Source of the DNA: Psychrosphaera haliotis
GTDB taxonomy: Bacteria; Pseudomonadota; Gammaproteobacteria; Enterobacterales; Alteromonadaceae
Direction: 5' to 3'
Assembly: GCF_009728465.1 (NCBI RefSeq)
Contig: NZ_WOCD01000003.1
Location: 930,001-994,000 of the forward strand
Length of the DNA: 64,000 nt
Part shown: one piece after another, positions 43,695-54,149 of the stretch
How positions within the stretch are numbered: position 1 is the stretch's first letter
How the letters are laid out: each line of letters opens with the position of its first letter
Notes under the pieces: generated by a model
Database searches by the model: none
Seen by the model: only the letters and a program-made list of their open reading frames with translations
Told to the model about the DNA's origin: nothing
Program-made: the position numbers and the translations under genes

Positions 43695-44450
43695 ATGAAG
43701 TTTAATAACACGTTAATTACATCAGCAATTCTTTCTTCACTTCTTATCTCTACTGGCGTTTCCGCCATTGACGAAACAGAGTCACTAAGACAACGCTCTC
43801 AAGATAAGCACAGCTTCACTAGCTTATCTATTGATTTGTCGGGTAAAAGCGGTAACTCTGATAAAGAAGACTTTTCTTTTGGTATTTATCACTCAGAAAG
43901 ACGAGACCAACATTTTGGTTTTGTAATGGCAAGTCGCGACTACGCTAAAAGCAATGATGTAAAAAGTGAAGACAGCTCGTTTTTACACGCTAGATATAAT
44001 TACTACTTTAGTAAAACGGAAGCGTTTGAAGTTTTTGCACAGAGCAATACTGACGATTTTAAATCATTGGAATCTAGAAACTTAGTGGGTGTGGCTTACC
44101 GCAAAGAGTTTTCAGAAAAAACCACAGCAGGCTTAGGTATTTTTCAAGAACAAGAAGAGTACAACGTAAATGGTCAAAAGGTTGAGTTTGATCAAACTCG
44201 ATTGAGCCTTTATTGGGTAACCACATTGCCATTAGCAAACGGCGCTGAGCTATCAAATACTCTTTATTACCAGCCAGACGTTACAAAGTTTAGCGATTTT
44301 AGAGCGTACAATCGTCTAGCGATTAAATCTAAGCTTACAGAAAGCTTGTCGCTTAAGTTTGGTTTATTGGTAGAACATGATAGCCAACCTGTACTTGATG
44401 TTGAAAAAACGGACATCAAATATCAAGCTGGCTTCTCATACGAGTTTTAA
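43695..44450 (+). CDS. DUF481-like outer-membrane beta-barrel protein
   Basis: A signal peptide (about 1-24, TGVSA) is followed by alternating beta strands with a C-terminal Phe (AGFSYEF), the usual end of outer-membrane barrels. The strand pattern (YNYYFSKTEAFEVFAQ..LVGVAYRKEF, then LGIFQEQEEY) is like DUF481 (YdiY-type) proteins. 251 residues. It converges with purD, whose stop is eight bases away. Function unknown. Confidence 0.75.
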   Translation: MKFNNTLITSAILSSLLISTGVSAIDETESLRQRSQDKHSFTSLSIDLSGKSGNSDKEDFSFGIYHSERRDQHFGFVMASRDYAKSNDVKSEDSSFLHARYNYYFSKTEAFEVFAQSNTDDFKSLESRNLVGVAYRKEFSEKTTAGLGIFQEQEEYNVNGQKVEFDQTRLSLYWVTTLPLANGAELSNTLYYQPDVTKFSDFRAYNRLAIKSKLTESLSLKFGLLVEHDSQPVLDVEKTDIKYQAGFSYEF

Positions 44451-44458
44451 TTTAAAAA

Positions 44459-45739
44459 TTAAGACTCACGTTGAATGGCACGGAATGCGATATCAGTGCG
44501 ATATTCAACGCCTTGCCATTTAATCTGTTCAACAAGTTTATAAGCAGCTTGTTGGGCAGAAGTTACCGTGTCACCCATTGCGGTTGCACATAATACTCTT
44601 CCACCATTTGTAACGACTTCACCGTTTACTTCTTTTGTACCAGCATGAAACGTTTTTGTAGTGTCTGTCGTTGCTGGAATACCAGTAATCACATCACCTT
44701 TAGGATAACTTGCCGGGTAACCCGCAGCGGCCAATACAACACCAACAGCTGGACGCGGATCAAATTCAATAATGGCTTTATCTAGCTCACCGGCTAATGC
44801 AGTGAAACATAAATCAACTAAGTCAGACTGCATACGCATCATAATAGGTTGTGTTTCTGGATCACCAAATCGACAGTTGTATTCAATAACTTTTGGCGTA
44901 CCAGATTCATCAATCATTAATCCTGCATATAAAAATCCAGTGTAAGGATGCCCTTCATCTGCCATGCCTTTTACCGTTGGGTAAATAACTTCATCCATAA
45001 TGCGGTTATGAATTTCTTGTGTCACTACTGGCGCTGGCGAATAAGCACCCATACCACCAGTGTTAGGACCTTCATCGCCATTGTATGCGCGTTTATGATC
45101 TTGGCTTGTGGCCATTGGTAATACATTTTTACCATCAACCATAACAATGAAGCTAGCTTCTTCGCCTGTTAAAAACTCTTCAATGACTACCCTTGAGCCT
45201 GCATCGCCAAACGCGTTGCCCGCTAACATATCTTTTATTGCATCTTCAGCTTCTTCTAACGTCATCGCAACAATAACGCCCTTGCCTGCTGCCAAACCAT
45301 CGGCTTTGATTACAATTGGAGCGCCTTGTTCACGCACATAATTGATGGCTGGTTCAATTTCAGTGAAGTTTTGATATGCCCCTGTTGGGATTGCTTGGCG
45401 AGCTAAAAAGTCTTTGGTGAATGCTTTAGAGCCTTCTAACTGAGCTGCGCCTTTTGACGGTCCAAATACTTTTAAACCGGCTTGCTCAAATTGGTCAACA
45501 ACACCGAGTACTAGTGGTGCTTCTGGGCCAACAATTGTTAAATCAATATGCTCTTGTTTAGCAAAATCTAATAGGCCATCAATGTCTTCAGCACCTATTG
45601 CTACATTTTTTAGTTTCTTCTCTAAGCTAGTGCCCGCATTACCTGGCGCTACAAATACTGTTTGAACCATGTCATTTTGAGCTGCTTTCCACGCTAACGC
45701 ATGTTCACGGCCACCACCGCCAATCACCAATATTTTCAT
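44459..45739 (-). CDS. purD: Phosphoribosylamine-glycine ligase PurD
   Basis: PurD is the second enzyme of purine synthesis, joining glycine to phosphoribosylamine. The start at 45739 (MKILVIGGGGREHALAWK) is the usual N-terminus; a form nine codons longer is rejected. ATP-grasp motifs follow: KADGLAAGKGVIVA, GPNTGGMGAYSP and the CRFGDPETQP metal site. 426 residues. In many relatives purD follows purH; here purH is 5.5 kb away on the other strand. Confidence 0.97.
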   Translation of the reverse strand: MKILVIGGGGREHALAWKAAQNDMVQTVFVAPGNAGTSLEKKLKNVAIGAEDIDGLLDFAKQEHIDLTIVGPEAPLVLGVVDQFEQAGLKVFGPSKGAAQLEGSKAFTKDFLARQAIPTGAYQNFTEIEPAINYVREQGAPIVIKADGLAAGKGVIVAMTLEEAEDAIKDMLAGNAFGDAGSRVVIEEFLTGEEASFIVMVDGKNVLPMATSQDHKRAYNGDEGPNTGGMGAYSPAPVVTQEIHNRIMDEVIYPTVKGMADEGHPYTGFLYAGLMIDESGTPKVIEYNCRFGDPETQPIMMRMQSDLVDLCFTALAGELDKAIIEFDPRPAVGVVLAAAGYPASYPKGDVITGIPATTDTTKTFHAGTKEVNGEVVTNGGRVLCATAMGDTVTSAQQAAYKLVEQIKWQGVEYRTDIAFRAIQRES

Positions 45740-45944
45740 ATCTTTATCCACTGAATAGAAGGTCATTAAAAAATTGCGCGCGAGTATATCACGACATTAG
45801 TGAAAATTATTGACGAATAATTAATCTATTTATAAAAAGCGTCCGTAAACCTTTTTACACCAGAATGTTACTACCTGTGAAAGTACTAAATACAAATGGT
45901 GTCTGTGGAAAATTAACCAAGCACTACACCTTTTGGAGCGAAAC

Positions 45945-46244
45945 ATGAAACATAGACTTTCTCACCTGAACTTTAATGACATTGAAATTCCTGAAGTAAA
46001 TATTCACTCATTTGAGATGGGTGATTATTTGTTAGAAGTAGATTACAACGACCACAAAGGTTACGTGTTTGACGACCAAGACAACATTGTAAAGTTTAGA
46101 AATGTGACGCAGGTAAAAGAGGCGTTAAATGAATGTCGGGTTAAGCATGCATACCTTGTACATCAATCAGCCTACGACGAGATGTGTGGAGGTGCTGAAG
46201 GTAATAGTAGCGAACTCAAAATTGAACTGAATTTTAAGCATTAA
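45945..46244 (+). CDS. DUF6482 family small protein
   Basis: A 99-residue conserved protein. The phrase VKHAYLVHQSAYDEMCGG is the mark of DUF6482, and the upstream GHDYLLEV..YNDHKG-type strands fit it. GGAGCG stands four bases before the ATG at 45945; an in-frame TTG four codons upstream is rejected. Function unknown. Confidence 0.75.
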   Translation: MKHRLSHLNFNDIEIPEVNIHSFEMGDYLLEVDYNDHKGYVFDDQDNIVKFRNVTQVKEALNECRVKHAYLVHQSAYDEMCGGAEGNSSELKIELNFKH

Positions 46245-46382
46245 TAAAGTTAACAGACCAAATACTTTCGGAAGCCGGCTCTGCGAATAAAGTAGCATTG
46301 CTGGCTTTTTTCTTGCCATCTCAACCTCATTAATAATGATAAACACCCGCTTTAAAAACAAGTGAAATAAGTGAAATAGATA

Positions 46383-46598
46383 ATGAATAAAGTCAGTCCC
46401 AAATCATTGTTCCATAGTAAATGGACCAAAGTAAATATAGAAAACAAAGAAAAGCATTTTGTCATCACCGAAGTAGAGTTTGATGAAGATCAACGAGTGA
46501 CTAAGTGTGTCATTGAAGCAGCCATGACTCAAAACGAGTACGAGATAAACTGGCGTGAATTGAAGGAGCCCAAACAATGGAAGGTAGGCTGGCAATAA
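46383..46598 (+). CDS. Small Trp-rich conserved protein (TIGR02450 type)
   Basis: A 71-residue protein with the phrases NKVSPKSLFHSKWTKV, NKEKHFVITEVEFD and WRELKEPKQWKVGWQ, which mark the TIGR02450 family of short Trp-rich proteins. Its role is unknown. The stop overlaps the edge of a terminator for the convergent methyltransferase-like gene. Confidence 0.8.
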   Translation: MNKVSPKSLFHSKWTKVNIENKEKHFVITEVEFDEDQRVTKCVIEAAMTQNEYEINWRELKEPKQWKVGWQ

Positions 46599-46619
46599 AA
46601 AACCGGCTAATTAGCCGGT
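46597..46619 (-). terminator. Terminator of the COG4798-type gene
   Basis: A perfect 18-base palindrome ACCGGCTAATTAGCCGGT (46602-46619) is followed on the minus strand by T6, 38 bases past the stop at 46658. It overlaps the stop codon of the convergent small Trp-rich gene. Confidence 0.85.
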
Positions 46620-46657
46620 CTCAAATTTAAATGTATGTTTGTTTATTTGTTAGCAAA

Positions 46658-47539
46658 CTACTTTTTAACAAACTTAAGCGTCATACGATCGCTCTCGCCA
46701 ATAGCAACATACTTTGCTTTATCAACATCACCATTTGCCAAACGAGGTGGCAATGTCCAAACACCTTTAGGGTGATCGGCTGTGTCTTTTGCATTAGCAT
46801 TAATTTCACTGCTTTCTAGCAATTCAAATCCTGCTTTTTCTGCTGCTGCAATCACATAAGACTGCTTCATATAGCCTGAGTTTTTATTCTCAACTTGATC
46901 TTGGCTTTCAGGCATTCGGTGTTCAACAACACCTAAAATGCCGCCTTTTTTAAGCGCCTTATTAAATGCTTTAAATGCACCGTCAACGCCTGCATCACCG
47001 TCGCCCATGTACCAGTTATGCACGTTTCTAAACGTAAGCACCATATCAGCCGAGCCTTCAGGCGCAATGTCATGTGCCTTTAGATGATGAAACTCAGTAA
47101 TTTTTAAGCCTTTATACAACGCATTCGTTTTAGCTTCTTCTTTAAAGCCATTTAATGAACGTGCGTAGTAACCTGGTGCTCCTTCATATGGATGAAAGTG
47201 CGCTGCGTAAAATTGACCGTTCATTGTTACAACAGGATTGATAATAGACGTATACCAACCACCGCCTGGTAAAATCTCAACCACTGTCATATCTGGCTTC
47301 AAGCCAAAAAACTTCAGGGTTTCAGCTGGGTGACGATACATATCACGGTTCGCAGCATCGCCACGTAACGGATTTTTAACCGCCGCGTCTATAACTTCAT
47401 TGCTTGCAGAAACTAATACTTTGCCGGTTTCTTCCGTCAACGCTTCTGATTCACTTTTAGCACTATTGCCAGAACATGCTGCTAATGCCGCTGTTAATGC
47501 AATTGCAGAAGCTGCTTTTACAAAATTACCTTTTAACAT
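46658..47539 (-). CDS. COG4798-type lipoprotein methyltransferase-like protein
   Basis: A signal peptide ends in the lipobox LAAC (Cys about residue 22). The body is a class I SAM-binding fold: VVEILPGGGWYT (motif I, about 87), then MVLTFRNVHNWY and GGILGVVEHR. The family (COG4798) is annotated as predicted methyltransferases, odd for an exported lipoprotein because SAM is cytosolic. It is 293 residues and common in gammaproteobacteria. Function unknown. Confidence 0.85.
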   Translation of the reverse strand: MLKGNFVKAASAIALTAALAACSGNSAKSESEALTEETGKVLVSASNEVIDAAVKNPLRGDAANRDMYRHPAETLKFFGLKPDMTVVEILPGGGWYTSIINPVVTMNGQFYAAHFHPYEGAPGYYARSLNGFKEEAKTNALYKGLKITEFHHLKAHDIAPEGSADMVLTFRNVHNWYMGDGDAGVDGAFKAFNKALKKGGILGVVEHRMPESQDQVENKNSGYMKQSYVIAAAEKAGFELLESSEINANAKDTADHPKGVWTLPPRLANGDVDKAKYVAIGESDRMTLKFVKK

Positions 47540-47596
47540 TTGTTATTTCCTTTGCGTAATAAACGTTCAATTTAACTGAGTCTAATTAATAAGTTA

Positions 47597-48450
47597 CTAC
47601 TCTTCAACAAGTTGTTCAGATCTCCATGAGCTGCCCTGCTCACCTAGTTGTTTGTCTAAATAAGGTAGAACCTCTGACATTTGTTCCTTAAGCGTATACG
47701 GCGCGTTAATCACTATCATGCCACTGCCTGTCATGCCTCGCTCATCAGTATCTGGCAGCACGTTTAGTTCAAATACTTGAATATCTTTAATGCCTGATTT
47801 TTTAAGTGCATGCTCCATACCGTCAATACGGTAACGGTCTACTACCGGATACCAGATCATATAAACACCAGACTCAAAGCGAGATGTCATGGCCGTTACG
47901 TATTCAACAACACGATGATAATCTTCTTTTAGTTCATAAGGAGGATCAATAATGGCCACACCGCGACGGCTTGGTGGTGGAAATAAACCAACACTTTCTT
48001 TAAAACCATCACCTTTAATTACTTTTCGGTAGCGATTTGTTCGCACAAAGGTACGCAATAACTCAAAATCACTCGGATGTAATTCATGAAAAAAGCCTTT
48101 ACCTTCTAACGGCAACTCATCCAATGCGAACCAAGGAGAGCCCGGGTAAACATTTAAGTCAGTTTGCTCTGACTCGCTGTTAAAGCGACGAACGGCAGAC
48201 ACGTAATCTTGCAAAGGTTCTGGCATGGTTTTGCTATCAAGCGACCATAACTTGCCAATACCCGTGTTGTACTCTTTGTTTTTTTGACCAAACTCATCCA
48301 TTAACTGATATGCACCAGCACCTGCATGAGTATCAATAATGCTGTAAGGTTTATTTTTTTGCCTAGGTATTTAAGTACAAGTTGATAAACCGTGTGTTTT
48401 AACACATCAGCGTGGTTGCCAGCATGGAAGCCGTGGCGATAGCTCAGCAT
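47597..48450 (-). CDS. rlmJ: 23S rRNA A2030 methyltransferase RlmJ, frame broken by 1-base indel
   Basis: RlmJ methylates N6 of A2030 in 23S rRNA. Only the C-terminal 234 residues are open from 48301. Upstream on the minus strand, the true N-terminus MLSYRHGFHAGNHADVLKH starts at 48450 in another frame. The join is at a T7 run (48354-48360, A7 on the coding strand): adding one base gives GKKNKPYSIIDTHAGAGAY and an unbroken 284-residue protein (E. coli 280). The catalytic DPPYE motif is intact. The break is best explained by a sequence error in the homopolymer. Confidence 0.93.
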
Positions 48451-48612
48451 ATAAAAGCCTTAATTAGTAACATGGGTAAATAAATTAACCTCATTTTAAC
48501 AGCTGATTGAATAAAGCGGGAACAAAAGCGAAGGTTTATTCCATATGCCAATTCCTTCCTAGGCCAAATTAAACTAAAATTGCGTCTTTAGAATGACAGT
48601 TTGGGAAAAATT

Positions 48613-49494
48613 ATGGCTTGGGTGCAAATACGATTTGCGGTTTTAGCGGATCATGTTGATTCGATGAGTGACTTTTTGATGGATATCGGATGCCAGTCCG
48701 TTACGTTTACCGCGAGTAACGAGCAACAAGCAATATACGAATTAAAACCGGGCGATATTAACTACTGGGCAACCTCTACCTGCGTTGGTTTATTTGATGC
48801 CGCCGACGACATGGACTTTGTTGCAAGGTCTATTGCCAACCATCCTAATATGGATAAAGACTTCAGCTACAAAATAGAACAAGTTGAAGACAAAGACTGG
48901 GAACGCGAATGGATGGATAACTTCCACCCTATTAAATTTGGTGAACGTTTATGGATTTGCCCAAGCTGGCGCGACATCCCAGACCCAGACGCGATCAACG
49001 TAATTTTAGATCCAGGACTCGCATTTGGTACCGGTACTCATGCCACCACTGCTTTGTGTTTAAAGTGGTTAGAAGCAATGGACTTGAGCGATAAAACGGT
49101 CTTGGACTTTGGTTGTGGTAGTGGCATTTTAGCAATTGCGGCGCTTAAACTTGGTGCCAAACGAGCTATTGGTATCGATATTGATCCTAAAGCGATCATC
49201 GCCAGCCAAGAAAACGCAGAAAGAAATGGTGTTGCGGATCAAATCGAATTGTATTTGCCAGAAGACGCACCTCAATTTGATACTGAAGTGATTGTGGCCA
49301 ACATTTTAGCCGGACCATTAAAAGAGCTCAAAGAAGTCATTTGTGGCTACGGACAACCTGGCACATTGGTGGCACTTTCAGGTATTTTGGCCGAGCAAGC
49401 CAATGATGTTGCCAACGCTTATCAAGAGTTGACCGAGCTTTTACCTCCTGAACAAGAAGATGAGTGGGTAAGAATTAACGGAAAAATAAAATAA
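48613..49494 (+). CDS. prmA: Ribosomal protein L11 methyltransferase PrmA
   Basis: PrmA trimethylates ribosomal protein L11. The start MAWVQIRF at 48613 fits the family; the in-frame TTG four codons upstream adds nothing. Signatures: [35 protein letters not shown] (substrate/SAM loop), [17 protein letters not shown] (motif I) and the NILAGPL segment. 293 residues as in E. coli. Followed by dusB-fis, the usual gammaproteobacterial order. Confidence 0.97.
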   Translation: MAWVQIRFAVLADHVDSMSDFLMDIGCQSVTFTASNEQQAIYELKPGDINYWATSTCVGLFDAADDMDFVARSIANHPNMDKDFSYKIEQVEDKDWEREWMDNFHPIKFGERLWICPSWRDIPDPDAINVILDPGLAFGTGTHATTALCLKWLEAMDLSDKTVLDFGCGSGILAIAALKLGAKRAIGIDIDPKAIIASQENAERNGVADQIELYLPEDAPQFDTEVIVANILAGPLKELKEVICGYGQPGTLVALSGILAEQANDVANAYQELTELLPPEQEDEWVRINGKIK

Positions 49495-49514
49495 TCTAAT
49501 TTATTTTAGTTAAT

Positions 49515-49538
49515 AGGTGCAACTTTTTCATTGTACCT
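49515..49538 (+). other. Hairpin after prmA
   Basis: AGGTGCAA (49515-49522) pairs with TTGTACCT (49531-49538) with one G-U, loop of eight. No T run follows. It could stabilise the 3' end of the prmA transcript or be part of the terminator just behind. Confidence 0.4.
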
Positions 49539-49552
49539 CTACTCAATAATGA

Positions 49553-49583
49553 GACCGCTTGTCAACATGTCCGCGGCCTTTTT
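49553..49583 (+). terminator. Weak terminator between prmA and dusB
   Basis: GACCGC (49553-49558) can pair with GCGGCC (49573-49578) apart from one mismatch, followed by T5. It is a weaker candidate than the others in this window. Confidence 0.5.
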
Positions 49584-49700
49584 AGTGCTTTTTTCACTAA
49601 CTATTTAGCAAATCTAACAATTTTTTTTAGTGTTAATACTCAAAATTAAATGTCAATAGTAAAGACCGAAAAAAACACAAAATTGTTTAAAAAACAACCT

Positions 49701-49736
49701 TTGATTTTGTCGAAAAAAACAGTAAACTTGCCGCCC
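49701..49736 (+). promoter_or_regulatory. dusB-fis promoter with GC-rich discriminator
   Basis: TTGATT (49701-49706) and TAAACT (49723-49728) are 16 bases apart, followed by TGCCGCCC, a GC-rich discriminator, and preceded by long A/T tracts that could be an UP element. In E. coli the dusB-fis promoter has the same design and is shut down by ppGpp, so growth-rate control here is a fair inference. Confidence 0.6.
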
Positions 49737-49787
49737 TTTTTTGGGACAGCCTGTAAACATAGTCGTTAAGAGAAGGTAACCATTAAC

Positions 49788-50749
49788 ATGCAAATTGGTC
49801 CATACACATTAGACAACAATTTAATTGTTGCGCCAATGGCCGGTGTGACCGATCGACCTTTTCGACAGCTTTGTAGAAAAATGGGTGCTGGGTTAGCAGT
49901 GTCAGAAATGTTGTCTTCCAATCCTAAGGTTTGGAAAACAGATAAGTCATTGAATCGAATGGATCACATGGGTGAAACAGGCATACGTTCTGTTCAAATT
50001 GCCGGTGCGGATCCAGACTTAATGGCGGAAGCGGCAGCATTTAATGAGAAGAACGGCGCTCAAATTATAGATATTAATATGGGTTGTCCGGCCAAAAAGT
50101 AAATAAGAAGATGGCAGGGTCTGCCTTAATGCAGTATCCAGAATTAGTCGAGAGTATCGTTAAGTCTGTGGTAGGGGCAGTAAAGATTCCAGTAACACTT
50201 AAAACCCGTACTGGTTGGGATCCTGACAATCGAAATGGTTTGGAAATCGCGAAAATTGCTGAACGGAATGGAATTCAATGTTTAGCAGTACACGGTCGAA
50301 CCCGTGCTTGCATGTATAAAGGCAACGCGGAATACCACACTATTAGAGAAATTAAAGAAGCGATAAGCATTCCGGTGATTGCGAACGGAGACATACGTAC
50401 TCCACAGCAAGCTAAAGAAGTTTTAGAGTTTACAAACGCGGACGGTCTTATGATTGGACGTGGAGCGCAAGGTCGACCTTGGATATTTAGAGAGGTAGAC
50501 CACTTTTTACGAACCGGTCATATTCTGGCGCCACCAGAGAAGGAAGAGGTTCGTAGCATATTGTTGGAGCATGTCGCGAATTTGCACCAACTATATGGCG
50601 ATGTGATGGGGCCCCGAATTGCACGTAAGCATGTTGGGTGGTACCTAGAAGATCAAGACACGGATAGGTCATTTCGAAAACTGTTTAATGGAATTGAATC
50701 TGGTGAGGTTCAAATCGAAACATTAAATGGGTATTTCGACCAAATTTAA
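49788..50749 (+). CDS. dusB: tRNA-dihydrouridine synthase DusB, frame broken by 1-base indel
   Basis: DusB makes dihydrouridine in tRNA with FMN. The first part (to 50102) has [18 protein letters not shown] and the catalytic Cys in [10 protein letters not shown]. The second (from about 50100) has [34 protein letters not shown] and [13 protein letters not shown]. They join at an A5 run (50094-50098); one more A gives [12 protein letters not shown] and 320 residues (E. coli 321). Both halves are perfect, so a sequence error is likely. dusB precedes fis with a gap of 69 bases. Confidence 0.94.
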
Positions 50750-50818
50750 ACAAAAGAAGATTACTGCCCACAACACAGTAATTTTAGTCTTAACAATTTT
50801 AGAGAGAAGAAGTAAACA

Positions 50819-51109
50819 ATGTTTGATCAAAACGTACAGACTCCGTTCATTACAAATGCACACATCCAAACAGCTGACAAGCCTCAGCCGTTACGTAACG
50901 AAGTTAAAAAAGCAGTTCGTAACTACTTACAAACGTTAAATGGTCAAGATTCTACTGAAGTATACGACTTGGTTTTATCTGAGTTAGAAAAGCCACTTCT
51001 AGAAGAGATTATGACTTATACTCGCGGCAACCAAACAAGAGCTGCGAATATGCTAGGCATTAACCGTGGCACACTTCGCAAGAAGTTAAAAAAATACGGC
51101 ATGAACTAA
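50819..51109 (+). CDS. fis: DNA-bending nucleoid protein Fis
   Basis: Fis activates rRNA promoters and shapes the nucleoid in fast growth. The 96-residue protein has the conserved helix-turn-helix end [26 protein letters not shown], given here in parts: RGNQTRAA and [13 protein letters not shown]. The N-terminal beta-hairpin arm is shorter in identity. AGAGAGAAG precedes the ATG. It follows dusB, and a strong terminator stands right behind. Confidence 0.98.
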   Translation: MFDQNVQTPFITNAHIQTADKPQPLRNEVKKAVRNYLQTLNGQDSTEVYDLVLSELEKPLLEEIMTYTRGNQTRAANMLGINRGTLRKKLKKYGMN

Positions 51110-51129
51110 TTCAGCCGCGGAAAGCCCGC

Positions 51130-51157
51130 AAAAAAGCACCCCACCGGGTGCTTTTTT
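51130..51157 (+). terminator. fis terminator
   Basis: A6, stem GCACCC (51136-51141), loop CACC, stem GGGTGC (51146-51151) and T6 form a strong intrinsic terminator 20 bases past the fis stop. Confidence 0.93.
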
Positions 51158-51235
51158 GTTTCTGCACTAAAATAAATTAAGAATAGAAATACACACTCAC
51201 TAAACATTAACTTAACAATTAAGGTTAACAACTCA

Positions 51236-52848
51236 ATGGATACATTACGACCTGTTCGCCGCGCTTTAATCAGCGTGTCAGACAAGACTGGTATAGTAGA
51301 ATTCGCGCGCACATTGGCTTCTCACGGTGTTGAGATTCTTTCAACTGGCGGCACATTCAAACTACTTACAGAAAACGGCGTAAACGCAATTGAAGTTTCA
51401 GATCATACTGGTCACCCAGAAATCATGGACGGTCGCGTTAAAACTCTTCACCCAAAAATTCATGGCGGTATTTTAGCTCGTCGTGGCCAAGATGAAGCGG
51501 TAATGACAGAAAACAACATATCGGCAATAGATATGGTTGTTGTTAATCTATACCCGTTTGCCAATACAGTAGCAAATCCAGATTGCACATTAGAAGATGC
51601 CGTTGAAAACATCGATATTGGTGGTCCAACAATGGTTCGTGCAGCTGCTAAAAATCATAAAGACGTGGTTATTGTTGTGAATGCCAATGATTATGGTCGA
51701 ATCACTGATGAATTAAATGCGAATAGCGGTGCAACTGAACTAGCTACTCGTTTTGATCTTGCTATTGCAGCCTTTGAACACACTGCGCAATACGACGGCA
51801 TGATCGCAAACTACTTTGGTACTATGGTTCCTGATTATTCAGAAAACAAAGACGAAGTAGAGAGCTCTAAGTTTTCACGTACTGTTAATATGCAATTCAC
51901 TAAAAAGTTAGAAATGCGTTACGGTGAAAACAGCCACCAGCAAGCTGCTTTCTACACAGAAAATGGCACTCAAGGCAATGTTGAAGCCTCTATCTCTTCA
52001 GCAAAGCAACTACAAGGTAAGGCTTTGTCATACAACAACATTGCCGATACTGATGCCGCACTAGAATGTGTAAAAGAATTTGATCGCCCAGCCTGCGTTA
52101 TTGTTAAACACGCAAACCCATGTGGTGTTGCAGTTGATGACTCTATCTTAGCCGCCTACGACCGCGCCTTTAAGACGGATCCAACATCAGCATTTGGAGG
52201 CATCATTGCTTTCAACCGCGAATTGGACGCTGACACAGCAGAAGCTATTGTTTCTCGTCAGTTTGTTGAAGTCATCATCGCACCAAAAATTAGCGCCGAA
52301 GCCGTGCAAATTGTTTCAGCTAAAAAGAACGTTCGTTTATTAGAATGTGGTGAGTGGGACTTAAGCGGCAAAGGCAAAACAACAGCTCCTGACATTAAAC
52401 GTGTTAATGGTGGCTTGTTAGTTCAAGACCGTGACCAAGGCATGATCACGCTAGACGACTTAAAAATGTTTCTAAAGTGCAACCTACAGAAGCTCAGTTA
52501 AAAGACATGCTGTTCTGCTGGAAAGTGGCTAAGTTTGTTAAGTCGAACGCCATTGTTTATGCAAAAAATGAGATGACTGTTGGTGTTGGTGCAGGCCAAA
52601 TGAGTCGCGTTTATTCAGCAAAAATTGCTGGTATAAAAGCCGCTGACGAAGGGCTAGAAGTTCCAGGGTCAGTAATGGCATCGGATGCATTCTTCCCATT
52701 CCGTGACGGTATTGATGCGGCTGCTGAAGCTGGCATCAAAGCAATTATCCAACCGGGTGGCTCAATGCGTGACGAGGAAGTAATTGCAGCTGCTGACGAA
52801 CACGGCATTGCAATGGTATTTACTGGCATGCGTCACTTTAGACACTAA
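51236..52848 (+). CDS. purH: Bifunctional AICAR transformylase/IMP cyclohydrolase PurH, frame broken by 1-base indel
   Basis: PurH catalyses the last two steps of IMP synthesis. The N-terminal IMP cyclohydrolase domain starts [17 protein letters not shown] and has [10 protein letters not shown] and [14 protein letters not shown]. The transformylase domain has the catalytic KHANPCGVA and, after the break, [17 protein letters not shown] and RMRHFRH-like end (MRHFRH). The frames meet at an A5 run (52462-52466); one more A gives [16 protein letters not shown] and 537 residues (E. coli 529). The gene is essential for growth without purines, so an indel error is likely. Confidence 0.96.
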
Positions 52849-52894
52849 GTTTTAGCTCTGTTTCCAGACTAATTCTTAGACAAAACGTCTTAGT

Positions 52895-52934
52895 AAAAAA
52901 AAGGCTCACATCAAATCTTGATTGAGCCTTTTTT
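52895..52934. terminator. Bidirectional terminator (purH / DUF4785-like gene)
   Basis: A run of A, GGCTCA (52903-52908), an inner stem ATCAA (52910-52914) / TTGAT (52918-52922), then TGAGCC (52923-52928) and T6. The extended hairpin with A and T on its two sides can stop both purH and the minus-strand gene ending at 53028. Confidence 0.88.
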
Positions 52935-53027
52935 AATAGCTATTCCATTTAAAATACAATTGCCCAAGCTAGTCCAAAGTATTCCAGACAAGCCTTTTGG
53001 CTATGTGACTTCCTTGTTATCGCTTTG

Positions 53028-54139
53028 TTATAGCTTGGGATAGGTTTTGATCATCCTTGTTTGGTCGGTCACTTCCACATCCGTTAAAAACACTTTTTTA
53101 GCGCCCACTAAATTCACATTAAACGGCAGAGACAAGTCAGCATAACTATCAATATGCGCCGCTACTTCAATTGTCGCTAACTTTGTAACGGTATCACCAT
53201 CTTTAGTAGCCAATGTTGCCTTAACGGCATAACGTCCCGGCATGTCCGCCTCAATAGGCATATCAACTAACACTCTGCCTGCAGCCTGCTTAAACCTTGG
53301 CTGACCTAACGATGCAGTTTCTTTCACATTAGTAAAAGGCACCTTAACCGAGCGCATCACCTTTTTACCGTTAATATCTGCCAATACCAGCGCGTCTAAC
53401 TCATAAAAGCCATTGATAGCACCAAGTTGTTCAAGTGGCTGAGAAAACTCAACACCGCCATTAGAGAGACTTACATCCACTTGTTCTGACACCGGACTTA
53501 TTAACGAAAGTGATACATCTTGGGATGCAATGGTTCCGCTCGGCATATCCAAATTAAACGACAAACGGTTATCATTGTTTAACTTTTTAAAACCACTCTT
53601 TATATTCAAAACATGCGGCGTATTTTTTTCTTTTACATGAATTAAATAAAGCTCATGGTCTGCTAGTGGCTGGCGAGTTTTTAAAATTGCATTCTGACCA
53701 TTTGTTAAACCTTTTATAGCAACGCTGCCATCATCAAAACCAGCAAGTTTCATCTGGCTTTGCGTTGCGGTGGGCGACAAGTCGTATTTGATTTTTGAAG
53801 TAGAATCTAGCAACTCTAAGTCCTGAATTTCAACACCCGCCGCTTTATACACCTGACCATTGTCGTAAGTCGCCTTAGGCGCTACTCGTATCAAATTATC
53901 ATTGGTTGTTAGATAAACCGATACACCTTTTTTAACTCCTTACCACTTACCGTTTGCCAATATTCGTCACTGGTTTTTTCAACAAATTGTTGAGCTTGTG
54001 AACTCGCTTGGACAGAACTCCATTGGTATACAGTTTGTTCTACCGGCTTTGTGCTTACTTCCTCTGATGAAGTTTGAAGATTGTTATCACCACAACCAAC
54101 AAGCAGCGCAGGAACAAATATAAATAGATATTTTTTCAT
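53028..54139 (-). CDS. DUF4785-like lipoprotein, frame broken by 1-base indel
   Basis: The N-terminal ORF (53909-54139) has a lipobox LVGC (Cys about residue 16). The C-terminal ORF (53028-53894) holds beta-sandwich repeats (KAAGVEIQDLELLD, GRYAVKATLATKDGD). They join at a T6 run (53928-53933, A6 on the coding strand): one more A gives KKGVSVYLTTNDNLIRVAP and 370 residues. I link it to DUF4785 from memory of similar two-Ig-domain proteins; check by search. It lies ten bases after the lipase-like gene in the same direction, and the pair may be a secreted enzyme with its partner. Confidence 0.65.
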
Positions 54140-54149
54140 TATTTAGCTC

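Noticed and set aside
50084..50749. Programmed frameshift in dusB or purH as a regulatory device
   Set aside because: The same type of break occurs in six other unrelated genes in the window, and these families are not known to use frameshifting; sequence error is simpler.
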